A DNA stretch of 64,000 nt. Source: VAZQ01 sp034669045 (lineage in GTDB: Bacteria > Pseudomonadota > Alphaproteobacteria > Rhizobiales > Xanthobacteraceae). Both the position numbers and the translations under genes were made by a program. Location of the stretch: positions 5,102 to 69,101 of the forward strand of contig JAXDOD010000080.1 in the NCBI GenBank assembly GCA_034669045.1, given 5' to 3'. Below, one piece after another: positions 9,587 to 17,468 of this stretch (within the stretch, counting starts at the first letter, position 1; the number at the start of each line of letters is the position of its first letter). A model generated the notes under the pieces. It was not told the origin of the DNA. It saw nothing but the letters and a program-made list of their open reading frames with translations, and made no database searches.

Positions 9587-10357
9587 TCAATGACCGGACG
9601 TTGCGCTCTCGCCGCCGTCCTCGCCAACGTTCGCGGCCGAATGCCGCACCGGATCGAACAGCGTAAATCCGAACAGGCCGGCGAGAAATCCGCCGATATG
9701 CGCCTGCCAGGCCACGCTCTGCTCGAAGCCCGGCATTGCGATGGTGCCGACGCCAGTCAGGATGTTGATGCCGAACCACACCACGATGAACAACAGCACG
9801 CGCGGATCGCGCAGCATCGCGCTGAGCGGCGCCGCCGGCACGCGGTAGGCATCCTCGTCGGCGCTGCCAAGGGCGCCGAGCGGGCCGCCGCGCTGGAATG
9901 CAAAGCGCATCGCAGCCGCCATCGCGCCCGAGATCGCCGCCGAGGCGCCGACCATCGGCAACCCTTCGCCAAAATGGGTCGCGAGATGCATGGCGGCACC
10001 GGCCGCCGCGGTCGCGATGAAAAAGATCACAAACCGCAACGCACCGAAGCGGCGCGCCACCGGCGTGCCGAAGGCAAGCAGCCAGAGCGCGTTGAAGAAG
10101 AGATGATTGAGATCGGCGTGGATCAGCGCGTAGGTCGCGAAGGTCCAGACCGCCGCGCCGTAGCCCTGCGCGAAGCTCACATCGGAGAGCACGCTGGCGT
10201 CGTAGCGCGCCGGGATGAAGGCGAACAACAACAAGAACTCGGTCGCCTGCTGCTGGGTGAGCAGCAGCACGAAGACCGCATGCACGAGACCCATGAGCGC
10301 GATGATCGCAAGCACGATCATCGGCACGTTGAACATTCGTTCGCGGGGGACGGTCAC
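9587..10357 (-). CDS. Rhomboid family intramembrane serine protease
   Basis: This 256-residue polytopic membrane protein has the rhomboid hallmarks: HADLNHLFFN (His85 and Asn89 in the second helix region), GASAAISG with the catalytic Ser139, and QAHIGGFLAG with the catalytic His220. I start it at the GTG at 10357 because a GGAAGG ribosome-binding site lies just upstream and rhizobial homologues begin with a similar PRE..FNVP motif; the ATG at 10336 is the alternative. It cleaves membrane proteins within the bilayer. A hairpin-rich leader lies upstream. Confidence 0.92.
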   Translation of the reverse strand: MTVPRERMFNVPMIVLAIIALMGLVHAVFVLLLTQQQATEFLLLFAFIPARYDASVLSDVSFAQGYGAAVWTFATYALIHADLNHLFFNALWLLAFGTPVARRFGALRFVIFFIATAAAGAAMHLATHFGEGLPMVGASAAISGAMAAAMRFAFQRGGPLGALGSADEDAYRVPAAPLSAMLRDPRVLLFIVVWFGINILTGVGTIAMPGFEQSVAWQAHIGGFLAGLFGFTLFDPVRHSAANVGEDGGESATSGH

Positions 10358-10476
10358 GAGGCCTTCCGGATGGCGTGCTGCGGAGATAGGACGCCGCGCG
10401 CCCTCCGGCAAGCGCCCGCGCCGTGTTGCGCACGAGAAAGTCGCGTGCTGCGGAAGCATCCGGCGCACGTCGTGGC

Positions 10477-10507
10477 ACAAAAAAAGGGAGGGTCGAAACC
10501 CTCCCTT
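10477..10507 (-). terminator. Rho-independent terminator reading leftward
   Basis: A 10-bp perfect stem (10484-10493 with 10498-10507, loop CGAA on the plus strand) is followed on the minus strand by a run of seven T. It would stop a minus-strand transcript that begins to its right. No minus-strand gene lies there, so it points to a small RNA or to an attenuator in the leader of the rhomboid gene, 120 nt downstream. Confidence 0.75.
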
Positions 10508-10534
10508 GGAGCCGCCGTGCTGGGTTTGTTGAAC

Positions 10535-10573
10535 CCCAAATCGGCCGCAGCCAACGGCTGCGGCCGATTTGGG
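10535..10573. ncRNA. Perfect 18-bp hairpin; core of a candidate minus-strand small RNA
   Basis: The arms 10535-10552 and 10556-10573 (left arm CCCAAATCGGCCGCAGCC) are perfectly complementary around a 3-nt loop. On the minus strand a shorter stem GGGTT/AACCC follows, then the strong terminator at 10477-10507. Together these would make a compact structured RNA of about 100-150 nt. The rest of the 523-bp gap (10358-10880) shows no gene. I cannot name an RNA family, and a palindromic dispersed repeat is an alternative reading. Confidence 0.45.
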
Positions 10574-10880
10574 TGGCGCCGCTCCGGCACCTGTCACATC
10601 CCCTCGCCTCCCCGGCTTCTTGAGTTGATCTCGGATCACCGAACGCGGGACCCGCGACACGTGTGGATCACGGTGACGGTCTAAGTGAAACGGGGCGCGC
10701 GCGCCACCGCATCGTGCCTTTAACACTAACACGCGCCCGCGGACCGACGACGACGCCGCGGCGCCGGCGCGGCACGCGCCCTGCTCTGCACCGCCCGAGC
10801 TTTCGAAAACGCCGCCGCACTGTCCCGGTCGGGGACAGCGGCAGCGAAATGCCGCTCGCGGACGAGAACAGAGGGCGTTC

Positions 10881-11465
10881 ATGAAGCAATCGTCGACACG
10901 GGAATTGTTCGATTATTGGAATACGCGACGCGGCCTGCGGCCGGCGCCCGATCGTGCCGATATCGAGCCGGGCGCCATCCGCCGGGTCCTCGCCGACACG
11001 TTCATCCTCGCCTTCGATGCACGCGGGGACCATCCGTTCCGCATCGCCGGCACGCGGGTCTGCGCCGCCTTCGGGCGCGAGCTCAAGGGCGAGGCTTTCG
11101 TCAGGATATGGAGCGAGGCGAGCCGGGCGACGGTGCGCGATCTCCTTGCCGTGGTCGGGAACGAGGCGGTCGCCGCCGTGGCCAGCGCGCGCGGCATCAA
11201 CGCGGAGGGCGTCGCGCTCGAGCTGGAGCTCCTGATGCTGCCGCTCGGCCATCGCGGCCGCACCGATGCCCGCGTCCTGGGCGCGCTGGTGCCGTCGCAG
11301 ATGCCCTACTGGTTCGGCATCAGCATGATCACGGAGCTGACGCTGGGAACGCTTCGCTATCTCGCGCCCGGGACAGCCCCCGCCAGCGTGCCCGGACCGC
11401 AGCCCGTCGTGTCGGCCGGCCGTCTCCGACATGGCCTGGTGGTCTATGACGGCGGCCAGATTTGA
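10881..11465 (+). CDS. PAS_5 domain protein
   Basis: This 194-residue soluble protein matches the alphaproteobacterial PAS_5 family (formerly DUF1457). It has ELFDYWNTRRGLRPAPDRADIEPGAIRRVLADTF-type N-terminal sequence and a PFRIAGTRVCAAFGRELKGEAF core. Members are one-domain putative sensors without an output domain and often occur near PilZ genes, as here (the next gene encodes a PilZ protein). Ligand and partner are unknown. Confidence 0.8.
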   Translation: MKQSSTRELFDYWNTRRGLRPAPDRADIEPGAIRRVLADTFILAFDARGDHPFRIAGTRVCAAFGRELKGEAFVRIWSEASRATVRDLLAVVGNEAVAAVASARGINAEGVALELELLMLPLGHRGRTDARVLGALVPSQMPYWFGISMITELTLGTLRYLAPGTAPASVPGPQPVVSAGRLRHGLVVYDGGQI

Positions 11466-11504
11466 ATAAGCAGAGACGCTGATCGCACAGCGTCGTGCTG
11501 CTGG

Positions 11505-11520
11505 CTAACGCGGCGTTAAC
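11505..11520 (+). promoter_or_regulatory. CtrA-like box (CTAA-N7-TTAAC)
   Basis: The site reads CTAA, seven bases, then TTAAC, one mismatch from the CtrA consensus TTAA-N7-TTAAC. It lies 57 bp before the PilZ gene. It supports cell-cycle (CtrA) control but was identified by eye only. Confidence 0.4.
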
Positions 11521-11577
11521 GATGCGTGCATAGGCTCGGACAGGAAGTAACCCCTTTGGCCAGGCCAGCCCGGGCGC

Positions 11578-12195
11578 ATGTCGCTACCCCAGAAGAAATC
11601 AGTGTTCTTGCCGCTGAGCGAAGAACGCCGGCGCTTCCAGCGCGTGCGCGTCAACCTGCTCGGGCGCTACATGCTGGCTGACCGGCGCGAGTTCCCCTGC
11701 CAGGTCACCGACATGTCGCCAGGCGGCATGGCGCTCGTCACGCCGGTCATCGGTCAGCCCGGCGAACGCGTGATCGCCTATGTGGACCATGTCGGGCGTC
11801 TGGAAGGCATAATCGCGCGCCAGTTCCAGAATGGCTTCGCCATGACCATCGCGGCGACCACGCGCAAGCGCGACAAGCTCGCCGCCCAGCTCACCTGGCT
11901 CGCCAACCGCCATATCCTGGGCCTGCCGGAAGATCGCCGCCACGGCCGCATGACGCCGCGCAATCCGTCGGCGCGGCTGATCCTGGCAAACGGCATCAAC
12001 GTGGCGGTCCGCGTCATCGACATATCGCAGTCGGGCGTCGCGCTCGCGACCGAGCACCGGCCCGAACTCGGCTCCCCGGTCACCGTCGGCAAGACCGCCG
12101 GCCGGGTCGTGCGTCACCTGGAAGAAGGCTTCGCGATCGAGTTCATCCGGCTCCAGCACCCGGACTTTGTCGAAGAGAACGTCACCGGCTGGTAA
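11578..12195 (+). CDS. PilZ domain protein, c-di-GMP receptor candidate
   Basis: The 205-residue protein has a PilZ domain with the c-di-GMP-binding signature: Arg18 and Arg22 in RRRFQRVRV, then Asp45-x-Ser47-x-x-Gly50 in DMSPGGMAL. A second, degenerate PilZ-like half (about 120-195, DISQSGVAL) follows without a clear RxxxR. Tandem PilZ proteins of this kind are common in Bradyrhizobiaceae and link c-di-GMP to motility or polysaccharide. A CtrA-like box lies upstream. Confidence 0.9.
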   Translation: MSLPQKKSVFLPLSEERRRFQRVRVNLLGRYMLADRREFPCQVTDMSPGGMALVTPVIGQPGERVIAYVDHVGRLEGIIARQFQNGFAMTIAATTRKRDKLAAQLTWLANRHILGLPEDRRHGRMTPRNPSARLILANGINVAVRVIDISQSGVALATEHRPELGSPVTVGKTAGRVVRHLEEGFAIEFIRLQHPDFVEENVTGW

Positions 12196-12528
12196 ACGCC
12201 GCGACGATCACCGCAGCCTGGCCATTGCCGGAATCGTTCGCGCTGTCGCGATTTCCGCTCCCGATCATCCTGTTTGAACCTCCGCGGCTGGTTAAGAGCA
12301 TCGCGCGCGATGGCGCGCGCAACGCCGCCGATGCGAGGTGCGGGCGGTTAATGCGTCGCATTTTACTCAAATCGTATTAGATCAGATTTTATTCGATTTA
12401 TGTTCAAATACGCCAAGTATTCGATGCGGTATTTACTTGCCTTCTATTCAAAGTGACGTCGCAAGATTAGCGGCGATTCAAAGGCTTTGTGAGACACATG
12501 ACCCAACAAACAGGGACGGGGTCATGGG
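12196..12528. other. AT-rich intergenic region
   Basis: No gene is visible in these 333 bases. The right half (about 12350-12480) is strikingly AT-rich for this replicon and probably holds the promoter of the following peptidase gene. No clear terminator or named operator was found. Confidence 0.5.
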
Positions 12529-13161
12529 ATGCAACAACAATACAGGAGAGTGCTTGGCGCTGGGCTGGTCGCTGCCACGGCGTTGCTGGCGACGCTGACG
12601 CTGCCGGGTGCGCAGGCGGCGGGCGAGCGGCCCTTGTTCATCGCGCTCGGTGCCAGCGCGCGGGCCCCGATCGGCTGGACCGAGTTCTGCGCCGAACATG
12701 CGCGCGAATGCGACACCAAGCCGGCCGAAGCGCGCGACGTCGTGCTCTCGGCCAGGTCGTGGAAGGACCTGGTGCGGATCAACAAGTGGGTCAACGACAA
12801 CATCAAGCCGATGACCGACATGGACCACTGGGGCGTCGTCGAACGCTGGAGCTATCCCGATGACGGCTACGGCGACTGCGAGGATTACGTGCTGCTCAAG
12901 CGCCGGATGCTGGTGCAGTCCGGATGGCCGCGGCAGGCGCTGCTGATCACGGTCGTGCGCGACCAGAAGGGCGAAGGACACGCCGTGCTGACGGTCAAGA
13001 CCGACAAGGGCGAGTTCGTCCTCGACAACCAGGAGGACCAGATCCTGCTCTGGTCGGAGACCGGCTACCGCTACGTGAAGCGGCAGTCGCAAGTCGATCC
13101 GAATGTATGGGTTTCGCTCGGCGATACGCGGCCGGCAATGTCCACCGCCACATCACGCTGA
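12529..13161 (+). CDS. Periplasmic transglutaminase-like cysteine peptidase (BTLCP family)
   Basis: The 210-residue product has a signal peptide (about 1-31, ending PGAQAAG) and the bacterial transglutaminase-like cysteine proteinase fold (peptidase C93). The catalytic triad is Cys117 in GDCEDY, His151 in GEGHAVL and Asp166 in VLDNQED. The best-known relative, LapG, cleaves a biofilm adhesin under c-di-GMP control, but this shorter alphaproteobacterial type usually stands alone, as here. The target is unknown. Confidence 0.9.
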   Translation: MQQQYRRVLGAGLVAATALLATLTLPGAQAAGERPLFIALGASARAPIGWTEFCAEHARECDTKPAEARDVVLSARSWKDLVRINKWVNDNIKPMTDMDHWGVVERWSYPDDGYGDCEDYVLLKRRMLVQSGWPRQALLITVVRDQKGEGHAVLTVKTDKGEFVLDNQEDQILLWSETGYRYVKRQSQVDPNVWVSLGDTRPAMSTATSR

Positions 13162-13244
13162 GCAAGCGAACCGAACACGAGAACAAGGAGCTACGCGACC
13201 CGGTCACGTCCCCACCCCTCCCCGTCCCCAGACCGGGCTCGCGC

Positions 13245-13284
13245 GCGGCCGCCTCTCCCCCCGGAGGCGGCCGCACCCCTTTTT
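13245..13284 (+). terminator. Candidate terminator after the cysteine peptidase gene
   Basis: An 11-bp GC-rich stem (13245-13255 with 13264-13274) is followed five bases later by five T, as expected for termination of the upstream plus-strand gene. Confidence 0.6.
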
Positions 13285-13353
13285 GGACGGCAGCAGACGA
13301 ACAACGGACGAGGACGACGTTCAAGCGCGCTTGTCTCCGTCGTCCGCCGTTTG

Positions 13354-13878
13354 TTACCCGATCCGCTTCAGCCCCTTGGCATAGCGCTGCCAGCGTTTGA
13401 CGTAGACGTCGGCGCCATGCGCGATCATCTGCGCCGCCTTCTCGTCGAGCGTGCGGATGACGCGCGCGGGCGCGCCGACGATGAGCGAGCCGTCGGGAAA
13501 CTCCTTGCCCTCGGTCACCACCGCGCCGGCGCCGACGAGGCAGTTCTTCCCGATCCTGGCGCCGTTGAGCACGATCGCCCCCATGCCGATCAGGCTGTCA
13601 TCGTCCACCCTGCAGCCGTGCAGGACGACGTTGTGGCCGATCACGCAGTCATGCCCGATCACGATGGGAAATCCCGGATCGGTGTGGAGCGTGGCGTTGT
13701 CCTGCACCTGCGAGCGCTCGCCGAGCTCGATCCATTCGTTGTCGCCGCGCAGCACCGAGCCGAACCAGACGCTGGCGTCGGCCTTGAGCCGGACGCGGCC
13801 GATTACCGTTGCCGTCTCTGCGATCCAATAGCGGTCCGGCAGGTCGGGCCGCTCGCCGTCAAGCTCGTAGATGGCCAT
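13354..13878 (-). CDS. Gamma carbonic anhydrase family protein (PaaY/YrdA-like)
   Basis: This 174-residue left-handed beta-helix protein is built of hexapeptide repeats (ATVIGRVRLKADASVWFG, DNATLHTDPGFPIVIGHDCVIGHNVVLHG). The three metal-ligand His positions of the gamma-carbonic-anhydrase family are present in LHTDPG, GHDCVIGHN and VVLHGC. Family members are trimers; some hydrate CO2 and others are thioesterase- or acyltransferase-like, so the exact activity is open. Confidence 0.9.
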   Translation of the reverse strand: MAIYELDGERPDLPDRYWIAETATVIGRVRLKADASVWFGSVLRGDNEWIELGERSQVQDNATLHTDPGFPIVIGHDCVIGHNVVLHGCRVDDDSLIGMGAIVLNGARIGKNCLVGAGAVVTEGKEFPDGSLIVGAPARVIRTLDEKAAQMIAHGADVYVKRWQRYAKGLKRIG

Positions 13879-13946
13879 ACGCGCGCTCCTGTTGCGAGCG
13901 CGACCTTGCCATGCGGCCCCCGGATTGGCGAGACAGCGGCGGCGGC

Positions 13947-14273
13947 CTACATCCGCAGCATCGCGGCGAGCGCCATCATGGCGATGGTGCCGGACATCAG
14001 GCTCCAGACCCCGGCCACGACGGTCGCCGCCATCACGAGCTGGAAGTTGCGGCCTTCGATGCGGCTGCCACGGATGGTGTTGCGCATGATGATGAAGGGC
14101 GCCGCGAAGACGAGGAACGGCACGGCCGCGAAGGTCGAGGGCTTTGGGCCTCGCTCCAGCAGCTTGAAGGTCGGCGCGCGGCAGGTGGCGAACTGATAGC
14201 CGGTCGCCAAGACGCCGGCCACCGCAAAACCAAACGCCAGCGCAAAGAACAGTTCAAGGGAGTCGTTCGACAT
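13947..14273 (-). CDS. Small conserved membrane protein (DUF6949-like)
   Basis: This 108-residue protein starts at MSNDSLELFFAL. It has three hydrophobic helices (about 5-27, 45-62 and 80-104) and the conserved segment FAAPFIIMRNTIRGSRIEGRN between the last two. It resembles a conserved rhizobial membrane family of unknown function that I tentatively equate with DUF6949. The longer upstream open frame is rejected because family similarity begins at this Met. Confidence 0.7.
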   Translation of the reverse strand: MSNDSLELFFALAFGFAVAGVLATGYQFATCRAPTFKLLERGPKPSTFAAVPFLVFAAPFIIMRNTIRGSRIEGRNFQLVMAATVVAGVWSLMSGTIAMMALAAMLRM

Positions 14274-14338
14274 CGCGCCTCGCAAGGGTTTCGCGGCGGG
14301 ATGCTTCGCAGAGCAGACCTTTCGGCGCCACAACATCC

Positions 14339-14354
14339 TTAATTAACCGTTAAC
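14339..14354. promoter_or_regulatory. Perfect CtrA consensus box
   Basis: TTAA at 14339-14342, seven bases, then TTAAC at 14350-14354. The site lies between the divergent small membrane protein gene and the gene starting at 14426, so it could control either. Such a match is unlikely by chance at this GC content. Confidence 0.55.
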
Positions 14355-14425
14355 GCAAACGGCCCCCGCAAGGCGTGCGCGCTCGCGATCCCATGGCATA
14401 CTTGCGATTGATTCGAGGAACGCCC

Positions 14426-15166
14426 ATGAGCACGACCCACCTCGCCGCGCGGCAGGTCCCGCCGTCGCGTCCTCGCCGCGCCGACGGCCGGGTGCTCGCG
14501 GGACCGCTGCTGGCGCTGTTGGCGCTGATCGTGGGCGCGAGCGGATTCATCGCCTTCGTGTTGTGGCCGCGCTGGCCCGAACCGCCGGTCGGGCTCGGGG
14601 CGCCGGCGCTGCCGATCACGATCGCAGGTGTCGCCTTCAACGTCCCGCCGGCAGCCATCCGCGTGCCGGTGCAGCGCAGGCCGGGCGCGCACGACCGCGT
14701 CGACCTGGCCTTGGTCTGGCCCTCGCTCGAGCCACCGGACGTGAATGCCGGCGCGCCGGCGGCGAGCGCGGGGGCACCGACGGCGAGGACCCTGGAGCGG
14801 ATCTTCGTGACCATCTCGGCCGCCGGCAACACCCTGCCGCCGGCCGAACGGCTGAAGACCATCTATCCACGGTACGCGGTGGCCGAGCCGGTCGCCGGTC
14901 CGGGCGGGCTCGCGGTGCTCGCCTTCCGGGAGGGCACGCCCTATCAGGGCGAGGATCTGATCTACGATGCGGCGGCGCCGGACGCCTTCATCGTGCGCTG
15001 CAGCCGCAACGGCGCGGGCCCGACACCCGGCATCTGCCTCCTGAGCCGGCGCATCGACACGGCAGACGTGGTGGTGCGTTTTCCGCGCGACTGGCTCAAC
15101 GAGTGGCGCTTCGTTGCCGATACCATCGAGCGGCTGATCAAGATGCTGCGGCCGACGGCCGGCTGA
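14426..15166 (+). CDS. Conserved hypothetical protein, single membrane anchor
   Basis: The 246-residue protein has a basic N-terminus and one transmembrane helix (about 27-50, GPLLALLALIVGASGFIAFVL), leaving a large periplasmic domain. The ATG at 14426 is chosen because GAGGAA lies 8 nt upstream. The domain contains ERIFVTISAAGNTLPP and FREGTPYQGEDL but I do not recognise a family. A CtrA-type box lies about 70 bp upstream. Confidence 0.65.
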   Translation: MSTTHLAARQVPPSRPRRADGRVLAGPLLALLALIVGASGFIAFVLWPRWPEPPVGLGAPALPITIAGVAFNVPPAAIRVPVQRRPGAHDRVDLALVWPSLEPPDVNAGAPAASAGAPTARTLERIFVTISAAGNTLPPAERLKTIYPRYAVAEPVAGPGGLAVLAFREGTPYQGEDLIYDAAAPDAFIVRCSRNGAGPTPGICLLSRRIDTADVVVRFPRDWLNEWRFVADTIERLIKMLRPTAG

Positions 15167-15227
15167 CCGCCCGACACGACCGCCATCGCCGAGCTTGTCC
15201 CGGGATGAGGGAGAACGATCGAGCGCG

Positions 15228-15647
15228 CTATCCGCCGAGCTTCACGTCCGCCAGGTCGAGATCGAGGATCGCCATCTCGAAATAGCAGGAGCCGGTTTCC
15301 CGGTCGTCGAAGAACAGCACCCCGATATATTCCTCGCCGACATAGACTTCGGCCGAGTCGGTCTTGCGCGGCCGCGCCACCACGCGGACGCGCTCGCTGT
15401 CGAACTTGCGCCGCAGGTAGGCTTCCAGCGTCTTGAGGTTCTTGATGCTCGCGGCTTCGAGCGTGATCTTGATCTCGATGTTGTAGGAACGCTCGCCGTC
15501 CTCGTCGTCGACGGTGAGCGCGCCGACGCGCTCCTCGCCCACGAACACGTCGGCGGCGTCGGCCTTCTTCGGCACCACGCGGATGCGCGCATTGGTGAAC
15601 AGCTTCTTGAGATAGCCGTCGAGCTTCCTGACTTCCTGGACGTCCAC
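15228..15647 (-). CDS. DUF3126 family protein with an internal tandem duplication
   Basis: This 139-residue protein consists of two copies of the DUF3126 unit, normally about 70 residues long. Copy 1 holds VRKLDGYLKKLF...ADVFVGEERVGALTVDD; copy 2 holds LKTLEAYLRRKF...AEVYVGEEYIGVLFFDD. I start it at the GTG at 15647, which has AGGAG six bases upstream. It is probably co-transcribed with the serine acetyltransferase gene 17 nt upstream. DUF3126 proteins have no known function. Confidence 0.85.
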   Translation of the reverse strand: MDVQEVRKLDGYLKKLFTNARIRVVPKKADAADVFVGEERVGALTVDDEDGERSYNIEIKITLEAASIKNLKTLEAYLRRKFDSERVRVVARPRKTDSAEVYVGEEYIGVLFFDDRETGSCYFEMAILDLDLADVKLGG

Positions 15648-15664
15648 CGGGCGCTCCTGTGCGT

Positions 15665-16489
15665 TCAGACGTCCATGGAATGGAACATCTGATCCATTGT
15701 TCGCGACGGCTCGGGACAGCCAGCCTCGCCGATCACCTTGGCGGGCACGCCCGCGACGGTGGTGTTGTGCGGCACCGATTTGAGCACGACCGAGCCCGCG
15801 GCCACCCGCGCGCAATGGCCGATCTCGATCGCGCCGATGATCTTCGCGCCGGCCCCGAGCATGACGCCGCGGCGGATTTTTGGGTGGCGGTCGCCGTGGT
15901 CCTTGCCGGTACCGCCGAGCGTCACGTCGTGCAGGATGGAGACGTCGTCCTCGATCACCGCGGTCTCGCCGACCACGAGCCCGGTCGCGTGGTCGAGGAA
16001 GATGCCCTGCCCGATCGGCGCCGCCGGATGGATGTCGGTCTGGAACACCGCGGAGGAGCGGCTCTGCAGGTAATAGGCGAAGTCCTTGCGGCCCTTGCCC
16101 CACAGCCAGTGCGCCAGGCGATGGGTCTGGAGGGCGTGAAACCCCTTGAAGTAGAGCACCGGCTCGAGGAAGCGGTCGGTCGCCGGATCGCGGTCGAAGA
16201 TGGCGACGATGTCGGCGCGGAACGCCATCCCGATCGAGGGCTCGCCTTCGAGCGCGTCTCCGTAGGCCTGCCGGATCAGCTCCGCCGAGACGTCGGGGTG
16301 GTCGAGCCGCTCGGTGACGCGGTGGACGACGGCGGCCTCGAGGGTGTCGTGGTGCAGGATGGTCGAATAGATGAAGGTCGCGAGCTCGGGCTCGCTGCGC
16401 ACCACCTCCTCGGCCTCACGGCGGATGCGCGCCCAGACCGGGTCGACCCGGTCGAGCGCGCTTGCGGCTTTGGCTTGTTCGCGGGCCAT
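15665..16489 (-). CDS. cysE: Serine O-acetyltransferase
   Basis: The enzyme transfers acetyl from acetyl-CoA to L-serine, the first committed step of cysteine synthesis. The 274-residue protein has the N-terminal SATase helical domain (about 1-145) and a C-terminal left-handed beta-helix with DHATGLVVGETAVI (catalytic His region) and GGTGKDHGDRHPKI, the substrate loop typical of SAT. The start at 16489 has GGAGGGGGT directly upstream. DUF3126 follows in the same operon. Confidence 0.95.
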   Translation of the reverse strand: MAREQAKAASALDRVDPVWARIRREAEEVVRSEPELATFIYSTILHHDTLEAAVVHRVTERLDHPDVSAELIRQAYGDALEGEPSIGMAFRADIVAIFDRDPATDRFLEPVLYFKGFHALQTHRLAHWLWGKGRKDFAYYLQSRSSAVFQTDIHPAAPIGQGIFLDHATGLVVGETAVIEDDVSILHDVTLGGTGKDHGDRHPKIRRGVMLGAGAKIIGAIEIGHCARVAAGSVVLKSVPHNTTVAGVPAKVIGEAGCPEPSRTMDQMFHSMDV

Positions 16490-16666
16490 ACCCCCTCCGG
16501 CTGCTAGTGCATGGACCACTGTCTTAGCACAGTTGCGGCGGCAATGAGGAGATAGGGCTAAATCTTTGGCAGACCGGCGGAATCGGCCCGTCAATGTTGC
16601 CGGCGCGGCACAGCGCGAAGCCCCTGCGGGGCGGTGCGCTGCGCCCGGAACCCCGGCGCCCTCGAC

Positions 16667-17419
16667 TCACGGCCGGCGGCCCAAAAAATCCAGCACGCCC
16701 TGCTTGAAGACCTTGTCGCCGACCGCCAGCATGTGGTCGCGGCCGGGGATGTCGAGCGCCTCGCCGGCCGGCAGCAGCGCCGCAAGCTCCTGCGCCGAGC
16801 CCGCCACCACGTCCTTGCTGCCGACCGCCACCAGCGCCGGCATCGCGATCTTGGCGATATCGACGGGCGCAAGCGTCTGCCGCGAACCCCGGATGCAGGC
16901 GGCAAGCGCCTTGCGGTCGGACCCGGTCTGCTCGGCGAAGGCGCGAAACGCCCGCCCCTGCGGGTCTGTCACCGCGGCAAGCGACGGCGCCTCGAGCGCG
17001 TCGGCGATCGATTCCGGGAGACCGGCGCCGTCGACGAGATGGCTGCCGAGACCGCCGAAGACCACGCTGCGCACCCGCGCGGGATGCGCAAGCGCGAGAA
17101 ACGCGGCGATCCGCGCGCCCAGGGAGTAGCCGATCACGTCGGCGCGCGCGACGCCCAGGTGATCGAGCAGCGCGCGCACGTCCTGCGCCATGACGGCGCT
17201 GTGATAGGCGGCCGGATCGTAGAGCTTGCTCGAGGCCCCATGGCCGCGGTTGTCGAGCGCGATCACGCGCCGCCCGTTGCGGTTCAAGGCCGCGATCCAG
17301 CCCGGATTGAGCCAGTTCACCGCAGCATTCGAGGCGAAGCCGTGCACGAGCACGATCGGCTCGCCCGCGCCTTGGTCGAGGAAGGCGATTTCAACGCCGT
17401 CATGGCTGAAGCGGTTCAA
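16667..17419 (-). CDS. Alpha/beta-fold hydrolase
   Basis: This 250-residue alpha/beta hydrolase has the oxyanion motif HGFAS (about 26-30), RGHG (58-61), the nucleophile elbow GYSLG with Ser99, and the catalytic His in PGRDHMLAVGD near the C-terminus. There is no export signal. Such enzymes are esterases, lactonases or C-C hydrolases, and the context does not point to a substrate. Confidence 0.88.
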   Translation of the reverse strand: MNRFSHDGVEIAFLDQGAGEPIVLVHGFASNAAVNWLNPGWIAALNRNGRRVIALDNRGHGASSKLYDPAAYHSAVMAQDVRALLDHLGVARADVIGYSLGARIAAFLALAHPARVRSVVFGGLGSHLVDGAGLPESIADALEAPSLAAVTDPQGRAFRAFAEQTGSDRKALAACIRGSRQTLAPVDIAKIAMPALVAVGSKDVVAGSAQELAALLPAGEALDIPGRDHMLAVGDKVFKQGVLDFLGRRP

Positions 17420-17468
17420 GGTGCTCTGCCGTCGTTCAGCGCCGCGCGCAGGCGGAATGACAACGCGC

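Noticed and set aside
10718..10732. CtrA box before the PAS_5 gene
   Set aside because: TTAACACTAAC has only three bases between the half-sites instead of seven.
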